In this document: in pieces, positions 9,553-17,366 of the stretch
Layout of the letters: every line of letters begins with the position of its first letter
Numbering within the stretch: position 1 is the stretch's first letter
Source of the DNA: JANQQZ01 sp039179915
Lineage (GTDB): Bacteria; Planctomycetota; Phycisphaerae; Phycisphaerales; UBA1924
Direction of reading: 5' to 3'
Assembly (NCBI GenBank): GCA_039179915.1
Contig: JBCDEF010000038.1
Location: 1 to 17,532 of the forward strand
DNA length: 17,532 nucleotides
Notes under the pieces: model-generated
The model's input: the letters and a program-made list of their open reading frames with translations, nothing else
What the model was told of the DNA's origin: nothing
The model's database searches: none
Position numbers and translations under genes: made by a program

Positions 9553-10326
9553 GTGAGCGATCGCAAGCCGTATGTCGGTGGCAACTGGAAGATGAACACG
9601 GATCAGGCCGCGGCCGGCGCTCTGGCGCGGGGCGTGGTCGACGCGTGCGAGGAGGTCCAGGGCTCGGTGGATGTGGCGGTCTTCCCGCCGATGCCGTACC
9701 TGCTGAGCGTGTTCAACATCGTCCGCAGCCGGGCGACAAGCGTCGGCGTGGGCTCGCAGGACGTCTATCACGAGGGCAACGGGGCGTTCACCGGCGAGGT
9801 GAGCTGCGCGATGCTGACCGACTGCGGCTGCAAGGCCGTGCTGGCGGGGCACTCGGAGCGGCGGCACGTGATCGGCGAGGGCAACGAACTGATCAACGCC
9901 AAGGTGCGGGCGATCCTCGACGCGGGGCTGTCGGCGGTCCTGTGCGTGGGCGAGACCCTCGAGCAGCGAGAAGCCGGCCAGACCGACGCGATCAACGCCG
10001 ACCAGGTCCGCAGCGGGCTCGCCGAGGTCGGGCAGCGACAGATGGCCGACGTGGTCATCGCCTACGAGCCGGTCTGGGCGATAGGCACGGGCAAGACCGC
10101 GACGCCCGAAGACGCCCAAGACGCCCACGCCAAGATCCGGGCGGTCGTTGCGGATCTCTACGGCGACGAGACCGCGGGGCGGACACGGATCATCTACGGC
10201 GGCTCGGTCAAACCGTCGAACGCGGCGTCGCTGTTCGGCCAGGCTGATATCGATGGCGGGCTGATCGGCGGGGCGAGCCTGGATGTCGACGATTTCGCAT
10301 CGATCGTCACCGCGGCCGCGGGCTAG
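9553..10326 (+). CDS. tpiA: Triose-phosphate isomerase
   Basis: Interconverts dihydroxyacetone phosphate and glyceraldehyde 3-phosphate. 257 residues from GTG 9553 (MSDRKPYVGGNWKMN), with GAGGGG at 9538-9543, nine bases upstream. A longer in-frame start at ATG 9505 would add 16 residues before the conserved start of the fold and is less likely. Catalytic residues are all present: Lys13 in GNWKMN, His100 in LAGHSERR, Glu172 in AYEPVWAIGTGK, and the phosphate-binding YGGSVKPSNA and GGLIGGASLD. A TACAGT just upstream, about 60 bases before the start, may be a -10 box. secG follows 54 bp later, an arrangement seen in many bacteria. Confidence 0.97.
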   Translation: MSDRKPYVGGNWKMNTDQAAAGALARGVVDACEEVQGSVDVAVFPPMPYLLSVFNIVRSRATSVGVGSQDVYHEGNGAFTGEVSCAMLTDCGCKAVLAGHSERRHVIGEGNELINAKVRAILDAGLSAVLCVGETLEQREAGQTDAINADQVRSGLAEVGQRQMADVVIAYEPVWAIGTGKTATPEDAQDAHAKIRAVVADLYGDETAGRTRIIYGGSVKPSNAASLFGQADIDGGLIGGASLDVDDFASIVTAAAG

Positions 10327-10380
10327 TATTCGGGCCGCGTTCATGACCCAGCCGCAGACCTCAGACCGGACCGCACCTCG

Positions 10381-10893
10381 ATGCCCCTCGATTCGATGAT
10401 CACGACGCTCGCGCTTGGCGGAATCGCCGGCAATCTGCTGACGCTCGGGTTTCTGATCATCTGCGTCGTGATGATCCTGATTGTGCTGATCCAGCGGCCG
10501 CAGGGCGGCGGGCTGAGCGGCGCGTTCGGCTCGGGGGCCGGTTCCGGGCAGACGGCCTTCGGCGCGAAGACCGGCGACGCCTTGACATATGCGACGATCG
10601 GTATTTTCGTACTATTTTTGATCGCGGCGGTGGGCCTGAACTTCGCGGCCCGGCCGACTGTGCCCGCGGCGCAGGAAACGGCGCTGGTCGGCGACGAGGC
10701 CGAGCAGGCCGAAGAGACGGCTGCGGCCGGTTCGGACGAGGCATCCGAAGCCGAGTCCGGTTCCGAAACTGACGCAGACGCCACAACCTCCGACGAGGCG
10801 GCCCCCGACCAGACACCCGACCAGACACCCATCCAGGCCCCGGCCGATGCCGGAACCGATCCCGCGGTCGGCGAGACCGACGGCGGCGACTAA
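10381..10893 (+). CDS. secG: Preprotein translocase subunit SecG with long acidic tail
   Basis: Small inner-membrane partner of SecYE that aids SecA-driven protein export. 170 residues from ATG 10381; another in-frame ATG at 10396 is possible, and neither has a strong ribosome site. Two membrane segments (about 18-37 and 69-88) flank the signature loop IQRPQGGGLSGAFG followed by a Gly/Ser-rich stretch ending in QTAFGAKTGDALTYAT. After residue 90 comes an ~80-residue tail rich in Glu, Asp, Ala, Ser and Thr, absent from short SecG proteins of about 75-110 residues and likely disordered. It contains a 12-base tandem repeat giving PDQTPDQTP. yicC starts 16 bp after the stop. Confidence 0.93.
   Translation: MPLDSMITTLALGGIAGNLLTLGFLIICVVMILIVLIQRPQGGGLSGAFGSGAGSGQTAFGAKTGDALTYATIGIFVLFLIAAVGLNFAARPTVPAAQETALVGDEAEQAEETAAAGSDEASEAESGSETDADATTSDEAAPDQTPDQTPIQAPADAGTDPAVGETDGGD
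10804..10827 (+). repeat. 12-bp tandem repeat, two copies, inside secG tail
   Basis: Two exact copies of CCCGACCAGACA, in frame, encoding the DQTP repeat in the disordered tail. An in-frame 12-base unit could expand or contract without breaking the gene. Confidence 0.7.
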
Positions 10894-10909
10894 ACCGGAG
10901 CGAACCGGC

Positions 10910-11800
10910 GTGATTCGCAGCATGACCGGATACGGCGAAGCGTCCGCGCACGAGGACGGTGTGCACTATTTCGTCCAGATCCGAACCCTCAACGGGAAGT
11001 ACTTCAAAACGACCGTCCGGCTGCAGGACGACTTTGAGGCGCTCGAAGCCGAGCTCGAATCGGCCCTCCGGCACCGGATCGCGCGGGGGACGGCCTCGAT
11101 CCGGGCGACATGCACCGACCAGTCCGACGCACCGGGCGTGACGATCAACACGGCGGTGCTGGACCGGTACGTCGAGCAGCTCCAGGGCGCTTCGAGCGTC
11201 GAATCGGGGAAGGTCTCGCTGGACGCCGGCGCGTTGCTAAGCCTGCCCGGCGTGCTGCAGCACGGCGGGGACGAGGAAGCCACACTCGCGGCGGCGCGGC
11301 CGATCTTCCGCCGTCTGCTCGACGAGGCGGCGACGCGGCTGGTCTCGATGCGGGAGTCCGAGGGCAAGCTGCTTGAGCAGGACCTGCGGCACCTGGTCGA
11401 GACGATCGGCGACCAGCTCGCCGAGGTACGCGAGCGGGCTCCGCGAGTGATCGAGGCGTACCAGCAGCGTCTGGTCCAGCGGATCCGCCAGCTTGTGGCC
11501 GAGACCGGCGCGGGCGGCGACGAGTCGGACGTGATCCGCGAGGTCGCGGGCCACGCGGAACGGACGGACATCGCCGAGGAGATCAGCCGGCTGTCCGGGC
11601 ACACGGAGCAGTTTTTGGAGCTGCTGGGATCGGCCGAGGACAAGCCGGTGGGCCGGACGCTGGACTTCCTGGCGCAGGAGATGCTGCGCGAGGCGAACAC
11701 GATGTCGAGCAAGAGTTCCGATTCGGTGATGACGCGCGCGATCGTGGAGATCAAAGGCGCGATCGACCGGATCAAGGAGCAGGTCCAGAACGTCGAATAA
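10910..11800 (+). CDS. yicC: YicC family endoribonuclease
   Basis: Member of the YicC/YloC family, known from work on the E. coli and Bacillus proteins as endoribonucleases affecting RNA turnover. 296 residues, the usual length. The start is GTG 10910, read MIRSMTGYGEASAHEDG; the MTGYG opening is the family hallmark and GGAG (10897-10900) lies nine bases upstream. A longer in-frame start at 10847 would run back into secG and is rejected. The C-terminal family block is present: DFLAQEMLREANTMSSKSSD, then VEIKGAIDRIKEQVQNVE at the end. Gaps of 16 bp on each side put it in an operon with secG and the following kinase-like gene; in many bacteria yicC instead sits by gmk/rpoZ. Confidence 0.94.
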   Translation: MIRSMTGYGEASAHEDGVHYFVQIRTLNGKYFKTTVRLQDDFEALEAELESALRHRIARGTASIRATCTDQSDAPGVTINTAVLDRYVEQLQGASSVESGKVSLDAGALLSLPGVLQHGGDEEATLAAARPIFRRLLDEAATRLVSMRESEGKLLEQDLRHLVETIGDQLAEVRERAPRVIEAYQQRLVQRIRQLVAETGAGGDESDVIREVAGHAERTDIAEEISRLSGHTEQFLELLGSAEDKPVGRTLDFLAQEMLREANTMSSKSSDSVMTRAIVEIKGAIDRIKEQVQNVE

Positions 11801-11816
11801 AGGACGGGGCTCGCGC

Positions 11817-12902
11817 ATGGTTCATCCGGCGAACGCCGGTGGGATGTCGGCAGCATCGGCGGCGCCGGGCGGTATCGACCCTGCCGGGCCCGAGGCCCAC
11901 GAGCGGTTCGGCGCGGACGAGCTTGCGATCGCCTGCTCGCATTATGAGCTGGGCGTGATCCACGCGGTGGTGCCGTTCCGGCGCGGGTCCCGCCGGTCGC
12001 CGAAGGTCGTTCTTGAGACATCGCGCGGGCGGTTGCTGCTCAAGCGCCGCGCCGCGGGCCAGGCCGACGTGGGTCGGGTGACGTTTGCGCACGCGGTGAT
12101 CGACCGGTTGACGGGCCGCGGGGTGCCGGCGGCCCGGCTGATCCGGACGCGCGACGGCCGGGGGTGTGCCCGGATCGGCGACCGGCTGTACGAAATGTTC
12201 GAGTTCGTGCAGGGCGTGCGGTACGACCGCTCGATCGTCGCGACCCAGGCGGCAGGGCAGACGCTGGCCGCCCTGCACCGGGCTGTGGCGCTCTCGACGC
12301 CTCCCGGGCGGCCGCAGGAAGGGACGTACCACGCGGCCGCGATCGTGCGGCGCTCGCTCGAAGAGCTCGCCGCGAATGGGGACGCGGCGGCGGCATCGCT
12401 CGGTTTGCTCTACGAGCGGGCGGGGGCAAGGGCGGCGGACGAGGGATTCAACGCCTGGCCCCGGCAGGTGATCCACAGCGACTTCCATCCGGGCAACCTG
12501 GTGTTCGCGGCGCAGGGCGATGTTCGGCGGTCGCGGGTGCTCGCCGTGCTGGATTTCGATGCCTGCCGGCTCGGCCCGCGGGCGCTGGATATCGCCAACG
12601 GGGCGGCACAGTTCGCGGTGACCCGCTCTGGCGATCGTCCCGAGGCCTGGCCCGTCGAGCTGGACCGCCGGCGGCTGGGGGCGTTTCTGACCGGTTACGA
12701 TACGTCGCCGGACGCGGTGCTGAGCCGCGCGGAACTACGGGCGCTGCCGTGGATGATGATCGAGGCGATCATCGCCGAGGCCGCGGTGCCCGTGGCGACG
12801 ACGGGACGATTCGGCCCGATCGACGGATCGGTGTTTCTGGGGCTGGTCGCCAAGAAGACCGGCTGGATCGAGTCGCACGCAGCGGAGCTGTCGGAGCTAT
12901 GA
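11817..12902 (+). CDS. APH/choline-kinase family phosphotransferase (substrate unknown)
   Basis: 361 residues, protein-kinase-like fold of the APH/homoserine kinase type that phosphorylates small molecules with ATP. The catalytic loop is VIHSDFHPGNLVF (His220, Asp222, Asn227) and the metal-binding segment is VLDFDACRLGPRALDIAN (Asp246, Asp248), both complete. LLLKRR near residue 75 probably holds the ATP-binding lysine. Start ATG 11817 follows AGGACGGGG; an in-frame ATG at 11844 is an alternative, and the first ~30 residues are Ala/Gly/Pro-rich. It is 16 bp after yicC, and its stop overlaps the next start by four bases (ATGA). The substrate cannot be told: such proteins include homoserine, choline, methylthioribose, fructosamine and aminoglycoside kinases, and the context does not favour resistance. 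Confidence 0.85.
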   Translation: MVHPANAGGMSAASAAPGGIDPAGPEAHERFGADELAIACSHYELGVIHAVVPFRRGSRRSPKVVLETSRGRLLLKRRAAGQADVGRVTFAHAVIDRLTGRGVPAARLIRTRDGRGCARIGDRLYEMFEFVQGVRYDRSIVATQAAGQTLAALHRAVALSTPPGRPQEGTYHAAAIVRRSLEELAANGDAAAASLGLLYERAGARAADEGFNAWPRQVIHSDFHPGNLVFAAQGDVRRSRVLAVLDFDACRLGPRALDIANGAAQFAVTRSGDRPEAWPVELDRRRLGAFLTGYDTSPDAVLSRAELRALPWMMIEAIIAEAAVPVATTGRFGPIDGSVFLGLVAKKTGWIESHAAELSEL

Positions 12903-13987
12903 GAACCGCGGGTACGGTGATGAAGTCAACAGTGTGGCGGCCGGCGCTCGTTGCCGTGTCGGCGTGCGTGTTCGCCGGCGTCAATCCGGCACCGGTGCTG
13001 GCACAGTCGGACGCCGCGTTCGCAACCGACGAAGACGGGATCGATCGGATCATCGAGCGGCTCGGATCGGAGAGTTTTGTCGAGCGGGAGCTGGCGACGC
13101 GGGAGCTGGAGACCAGCCCGGCGGTCTCGCTCGAGGTGCTCGAAGACCTACTCGTGCGCGGCACGCTCGACCGGGAATCGCGGCGGCGCGTGGCGATGGT
13201 CGCCCGCCGGCGGTTCTTCAACGAGCCGCGGGCGGCGATGGGCATCATGCTCGGCTCACAGACCGAGCTGGGGCTGCGGATCACGGGAACGCAGCCTGGC
13301 TTCGATGCCGACGGCACGCTGCGGCCCGACGACATCATCGCCGACATCGGCGGGACGCCGATCACCAAGACCGAGGATCTGCAGGTCTCGATCATCAGCC
13401 GCAGCCCGGGCGAGGTGGTGCCGGTGACGGTGGTGCGCGGCGAAGAAACACTGGTGCTGCCGATCGAGCTCGGGGCGTGGGCATCGCTGAGCAACCAGCA
13501 GGCGCAGCCGCGGCAGGACGTGCTCGAGATCTCGTGGGCGTTCCGTTTTGGCGAGGCGCTCTCGGTCGGCGCGCCGCCGACGCTTGACGGGCCGGCGGTC
13601 CCGGCCGTGGGTCGGCGGCCGGGTGACCGGCGACCATCGATGGGCGGCGGGACGCGGTTCGTCGTCGGCGGCGAGCCGCGGGAAGAGGCGGGCCGGGCGG
13701 CCGGAGTCAGGCTGAGCCGGCCGCTGACAGCCCGCGACCGGTCGAACCCCAGCAGCTACGCGCAGCGCATCAGCGAAAAAATCGGCGAACTCGAGCGGCA
13801 GCGCGGCAGCACGCTCGAGCGGGTTCGCCAGGCGCAGGAGCGGCTGGACTTCGCGGTGCGGACCAACAACGAAGCGCGGCAGCGCGACGCCGAGCGGCTC
13901 AAACGGCAGCACGAGGCGATCCTGCAGGCCCAGACCTCGGAGATCAACCGGCTGCGACGCGAGCTGCAGCTCATCCGGGATCGGTGA
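12899..13987 (+). CDS. Exported PDZ-domain protein with C-terminal coiled coil
   Basis: 362 residues. The ATG at 12899 overlaps the upstream stop (ATGA), suggesting translational coupling; ATG 12920 (MKSTVWRP) would give a tidier signal peptide. A Sec signal is visible (about 8-35: Lys, hydrophobic core, then VLA before QSD). Next comes a helical segment, IERLGSESFVERELATRELE (52-71), like HEAT-type repeats common in planctomycete exported proteins. A PDZ domain (about 112-192) contains GLRITGTQPGFDADGTLRPDDIIADIGGTPI. A Pro/Gly-rich linker (about 220-285) leads to an Arg/Glu/Gln-rich coiled coil (about 290-360). There is no protease domain, so a periplasmic adaptor or scaffold role is likely; function unknown. 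Its last 17 bases overlap the convergent HD gene. Confidence 0.82.
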   Translation: MRTAGTVMKSTVWRPALVAVSACVFAGVNPAPVLAQSDAAFATDEDGIDRIIERLGSESFVERELATRELETSPAVSLEVLEDLLVRGTLDRESRRRVAMVARRRFFNEPRAAMGIMLGSQTELGLRITGTQPGFDADGTLRPDDIIADIGGTPITKTEDLQVSIISRSPGEVVPVTVVRGEETLVLPIELGAWASLSNQQAQPRQDVLEISWAFRFGEALSVGAPPTLDGPAVPAVGRRPGDRRPSMGGGTRFVVGGEPREEAGRAAGVRLSRPLTARDRSNPSSYAQRISEKIGELERQRGSTLERVRQAQERLDFAVRTNNEARQRDAERLKRQHEAILQAQTSEINRLRRELQLIRDR

Positions 13988-14573
13988 GCGCGGCGGCGAC
14001 GGCCCGGAGCGCGGCAAGGGCGGCCGCGGTCTCGGGGTGGTGCTGCGCGTCGCCGCTCGCGAGGGCGACGGCGCGGTCGATCCGGTCGAGGTGGTTCCGT
14101 CGCACCGAGCGATCGGTCCCGTCCCCGCGGGTGATCAGGTCGCAGGCGTTGTCGTAAACATCCGCGAGCTTGACGAGCCGGGCGAGCCAGGAAGCCGCGG
14201 CGAGCCGGCGGTCGTAGTCGGCCTCGCGCTCCGGCTCTGGCAGGAGCATGTTTTTGCTCAGCGCAGCGACGAGGTCGGCGACCCGGGTACCGAAGGCCTC
14301 TTGGAGATCGTCGTAATCCGCGGGGGTGTCCTCGAGCGTGTCGTGCAAGTAGGCGGCGGCGATCGCTTCGGGCTCGGCGCAGCCGAATCGGTCGCGGAGG
14401 ATCATCGCGACACGCGCCGGGTGGGCAAAGTACGGCGTGCGGTGGTCCTTGCGGACGTGGTGCGCGTGCATACGGGCGGCGAACGACGCTGCCGACTGCC
14501 AGATCGCCGGTTCGATCGCAGACGGATCGCGGGGTGTGCGAACGGGAGGATCGTTGGCGTCGGGCGTGCTCAT
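13971..14573 (-). CDS. MESH1-like HD-domain hydrolase (small alarmone hydrolase-type)
   Basis: 200 residues, a single HD domain of the RelA/SpoT hydrolase type without synthetase, TGS or ACT domains. Metal and catalytic residues match the family: His51 in PYFAHPARVA, His77-Asp78 and Glu81-Asp82 in AAAYLHDTLEDT, and Asp138 in LVKLADVYDN. Family members such as MESH1 remove pyrophosphate from (p)ppGpp, and human MESH1 also cleaves phosphate from NADPH; which applies here is unknown. The ATG at 14573 starts 5 bp after the stop of the GH35 gene, so the two are likely co-transcribed; no strong ribosome site is seen, consistent with coupling. It overlaps the PDZ gene tail to tail by 17 bp. Confidence 0.88.
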   Translation of the reverse strand: MSTPDANDPPVRTPRDPSAIEPAIWQSAASFAARMHAHHVRKDHRTPYFAHPARVAMILRDRFGCAEPEAIAAAYLHDTLEDTPADYDDLQEAFGTRVADLVAALSKNMLLPEPEREADYDRRLAAASWLARLVKLADVYDNACDLITRGDGTDRSVRRNHLDRIDRAVALASGDAQHHPETAAALAALRAVAAALTDPG

Positions 14574-14578
14574 GGTGC

Positions 14579-16834
14579 CTAGGCGCGGATGGGGCGGACG
14601 CCGCGCTCGATCAGGACACGGACCTTGGCCGGCGACGCGCCGCGTTCGTCGAAGATCATCAGGTCGTTCTGGCCGTCGGGCTTGAGCGTGGAGGCGGGGA
14701 TGAGCATGGTGTGGTCCGGGCTGACGATGCCGCTTGCGCCGCGACCGGTGTTGAGGAAATAGCGCCCGAGGTGGTGCTTGTTGCAGAAGACCTGACCCTT
14801 GGTCAGCCCTGCGAGGTCAACACGGACCGGCGCTCCGGCGGCATCGGCCTCGAAGCCGACGCGGTACCACGCGGGGCAGCCGCTGGCGGGCTTGGCGGAC
14901 GAGAGCGGCTTGAAGGCGGAGGCGGCGGGCGGCTCCCATTTGGCGAACGCCCACTTGCCCTTGCCGGTGACCTCCTCGACGCCTTCGTAGATCGTGGTCG
15001 CCGAGGCGATCGCGTGGAGCTGCTCGTGGATGTCGTCGCGGTCGGTGAGCAGCGCGAACTGGAGGGTGTTGTTGCCCCGGTTCAGGGCCTCGTGGTCGAG
15101 CACGAGCCGCTGGGGGCCGGCGATATCGAGGAAGCGGTAGGGCTCGTCGTTGAGGATGACCAAGACCCGCGCGTCGAGCTCGGCGATTGAGAGAATGATC
15201 GGCGACTTCTTGCGGTGGGCGAAGGACCACGTCAGCCGGTCGGGGTGGGTCAGGTCGCCCGGGCGGACGTGCCAGAGCGGCGACTTGAAGCCGAGCAGGT
15301 CGACGCGCGAGGCGGTCTCGATGCGGTGCCGACCGGCGCGGAAGGGCTTGACCTCGGTCAGGTGATCGACGAGGCCCTTGGGCTCGTCCATCTCCGAGCC
15401 GCTGTCAGGCCGGCCGAGGTTCTCGGCGAGGACGACGAGCTGGTGCTCGCCCTTCTTGAGCTGGAGCGAGACGGGCTCGAACTCGGCGCCCGGGCCGTAG
15501 CCCATGACACCCAGCGGCTCGCCGTCGAGGTAGAGATGCAGCCGATCGCGGGAACCCGGCGCGAGGACCTTGGGCCGCCGCGCCGCGGAAGCCTTGAAGA
15601 CGATCCGGTACCAGCCATAGCCGGCGGGGGCGCCGAGCTCGGCCAGGCTGCCCGGGCCGGGGATGGTGGCGAACCGCTGGCTGGTACCGAGCACGTGTGC
15701 GTCGGCGGGGACGGCTTTCCAGTCGTCGAGCGTGACGGTGGCGGTCGAGGCGGACGCGGAGGGGGCTTCCTGGAAGGCGACCTTGTCGGTGCCGCCGCCT
15801 TCGGCGTTGACGCGGGTGCAGCTCTTGGAGCCGGGCAGCGGCACGGGCACGCCGTTGGCGTCGACACCCTGCACCCCCAGGTAGACGCCGTCGTCCGCAG
15901 CATGGATGCGGTCGATCTGGTCCTCGTTGGCGATCACGAGGGTGTGGCCCTCGTGCACGAGCGTGGTCGGGTTCTTGCCGCGCGGGACGGTGACGATGAT
16001 CGGGGCGCCGTTGATCGAGATCGCGCCCGAGGCGTTGGCGGGGCCGTAGCAGACGAAGACGTCGCCGACGTGCATGACCGCGTTGAGCGTGCAGTAGTCG
16101 AGCCGGGCGCGGCCGCCGAGCAGAACGTCGAAGATCGGCCAGGCGACGGCCTGACGCCCGAGCGGGATGGTCAGCGATGAGCCGTCGCCGAGCATGAGAT
16201 CGACATCGCGCGGCTTGGGGGGCTTGCGGTCCTCGGTCGGCTCCTGGCTGAAGACGAAGGCGACCGAGCCCTGGGAGCCGCGGAGGTCGACGATGGAGGT
16301 CGAGTCGCTGGTGCCGTCGGGGGCACGCTGGTCGAGCAGGACGGGGCGGTAGTCCTGATCGATGGCGGCGAAGACACGGGCGAAGCCGGAGGCAAAGGTG
16401 CAGAGGCGCCTGACGGCGGCGTAGTTGTCGGCGGCCGCGCCGGCCTCGTTTAGAGGAGCGTCGGCGCCATGGAGGGATTCGGCGAAGCGGTCGGTGCGGG
16501 CGCCGGGCCGGCCCGCGCTGAACGCGGGCGTGAGCCCGCCCGCGAACGGTGACAGGATGAACTGGCCGCCGCCGGCGAGGATCTCGGCGAGCCGGCGCTG
16601 CAAGACGATCGGGCTGGGAACCGATCGGGCGGACTGGCCGATGATCCGCTGCGGGGCGGTGCGCATCTCGGCGACGATGCGGGGCCGGTCGGGGTGGACG
16701 GCGGCGAGCTGGCGGACGGTCGCGAGCATGTCCTCGCTGCCGACCCAACCGTCGATCTCGCCCTCGACGCCCTGCCAGAGGTTGTTGGCGTTGATGGTCG
16801 GCACGTTGAAGCCGGCCTCACGGAAGTAGCGCAT
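14579..16834 (-). CDS. GH35 protein, C-terminal fragment (751 residues)
   Basis: Part of the GH35 gene downstream of the frameshift, as read from an internal ATG at 16834; that ATG corresponds to residue ~178 of the restored protein and is probably not a true start. It holds the second half of the catalytic barrel: IVAEMRTAP (Glu56 of the fragment, residue ~233 restored) is where the family nucleophile is expected, and GGGQFILSPFAGGLTP plus HGADAPLNEAG match the family's NxYMFHGGTNFG and YDYDAPLxEyG blocks, though divergent. The beta-sandwich domains end with the typical jelly roll: KGQVFCNKHHLGRYF and then MLIPASTLKPDGQNDLMIFDE. The stop lies 5 bp before the HD hydrolase gene. Confidence 0.8.
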   Translation of the reverse strand: MRYFREAGFNVPTINANNLWQGVEGEIDGWVGSEDMLATVRQLAAVHPDRPRIVAEMRTAPQRIIGQSARSVPSPIVLQRRLAEILAGGGQFILSPFAGGLTPAFSAGRPGARTDRFAESLHGADAPLNEAGAAADNYAAVRRLCTFASGFARVFAAIDQDYRPVLLDQRAPDGTSDSTSIVDLRGSQGSVAFVFSQEPTEDRKPPKPRDVDLMLGDGSSLTIPLGRQAVAWPIFDVLLGGRARLDYCTLNAVMHVGDVFVCYGPANASGAISINGAPIIVTVPRGKNPTTLVHEGHTLVIANEDQIDRIHAADDGVYLGVQGVDANGVPVPLPGSKSCTRVNAEGGGTDKVAFQEAPSASASTATVTLDDWKAVPADAHVLGTSQRFATIPGPGSLAELGAPAGYGWYRIVFKASAARRPKVLAPGSRDRLHLYLDGEPLGVMGYGPGAEFEPVSLQLKKGEHQLVVLAENLGRPDSGSEMDEPKGLVDHLTEVKPFRAGRHRIETASRVDLLGFKSPLWHVRPGDLTHPDRLTWSFAHRKKSPIILSIAELDARVLVILNDEPYRFLDIAGPQRLVLDHEALNRGNNTLQFALLTDRDDIHEQLHAIASATTIYEGVEEVTGKGKWAFAKWEPPAASAFKPLSSAKPASGCPAWYRVGFEADAAGAPVRVDLAGLTKGQVFCNKHHLGRYFLNTGRGASGIVSPDHTMLIPASTLKPDGQNDLMIFDERGASPAKVRVLIERGVRPIRA

Positions 16835-17366
16835 CAGCTCGCCGAGGTACCCGACGGCCGCGGCCTGGTCGCCGCAGTTCCAAGCGGATTCGTTCTGGAT
16901 CGCGAGGATCGGCCCGCCCTCGCCCCACGCTGGTCATCTGGAGGTCACGGAGCTGCTCGGTGAGTGCGGTGATGTACTTGCTGGTGGCCTCGAGCAGCGG
17001 TGCGTTGGGGCTTCGCAGGGCGATATCGGGCTTCTGGAGGAGCCACTGGGGCAGGCCGCCGAGGTCCCAGCCGTCGCCGACGTAGGGCCCAGCGCGGAGG
17101 ATGACCCACAGGCCGGCACGGCCCGCGAGTTGGACGAATCGGCGGATATCGGCCTGGCCCTCGAAATCGTACTGACCGGGCCGGGGCTCGTGGAGGAACC
17201 ACGGGACGCTGGCGGCGACGGTGTTCAGACCGGCGGCACGGGCGGCGTGGAGCCGGTCGGCCCATTCATCGGCCGGAACGCGGGCATAGTCGATCTGGCC
17301 GCCGACGATCCAGATCCGTCGGCTGTCGAGCATAAAACTTTGGGCGTCGTAGGTGACGGTCGCCAT
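16818..17366 (-). CDS. GH35 protein, N-terminal fragment (182 residues, ends out of frame)
   Basis: Carries the first half of the GH35 catalytic barrel: GGQIDYARVPADEWADRL (22-39), the long GLNTV...VPWFLHEPRPGQYDFEG stretch (46-70), and GLWVILRAGPYVGDGWDLGG (85-104). The family usually has CAEWDFGG at the last point; here it reads GDGWDLGG. Residues after about 147 are Arg/Pro-rich, unrelated to the family and come from the wrong frame. The ATG at 17366 starts MATVTYDAQSFMLDSRR with no signal peptide and only a weak ribosome site. On its own this fragment would lack the catalytic residues. Confidence 0.78.
   Translation of the reverse strand: MATVTYDAQSFMLDSRRIWIVGGQIDYARVPADEWADRLHAARAAGLNTVAASVPWFLHEPRPGQYDFEGQADIRRFVQLAGRAGLWVILRAGPYVGDGWDLGGLPQWLLQKPDIALRSPNAPLLEATSKYITALTEQLRDLQMTSVGRGRADPRDPERIRLELRRPGRGRRVPRRADALLP
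16923..16926 (-). other. Frameshift site in the GH35 gene (four-base C/G run)
   Basis: CCCC on the plus strand (GGGG in the coding direction). Removing one base restores the family reading frame across the junction. Confidence 0.7.

Larger units (their letters stand above)
14579..17366 (-). pseudogene. Glycoside hydrolase family 35 (beta-galactosidase-type) gene interrupted by a one-base frameshift
   Basis: Read through with one base removed, this region gives a single ~928-residue GH35 enzyme that would hydrolyse terminal beta-galactosides. The first 182-codon frame (17366-16818) and the second frame (16834-14579) join near 16923-16926: dropping one G of the minus-strand GTGGGGCG yields QMTSVGEGGPILAIQNES, matching the family's LQVTxGGPIxxxQxENE block. 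The total span is 3n+1 bases, as expected for a single extra base. In the second frame a TGA lies immediately upstream of the junction (about 16935-16937), which pins the shift between it and base 16818. No signal peptide is visible, so a cytoplasmic location is expected. Whether this is true decay, an assembly error in a homopolymer or (less likely) programmed +1 shifting cannot be told. Confidence 0.82.

Noticed and set aside
12164..12898. Extension of the PDZ protein frame upstream of 12899
   Set aside because: It overlaps the kinase-like gene, which has clear motifs in another frame; the signal peptide fixes the start at 12899 or 12920.
11817..12902. Aminoglycoside resistance gene
   Set aside because: Only the shared kinase fold is visible; there are no mobile or resistance neighbours and the gene sits in a housekeeping operon.
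15215..16180. 321-codon plus-strand frame
   Set aside because: Antisense to the GH35 gene, with Val/Gly/Asp-rich shadow composition and no ribosome site recognised.
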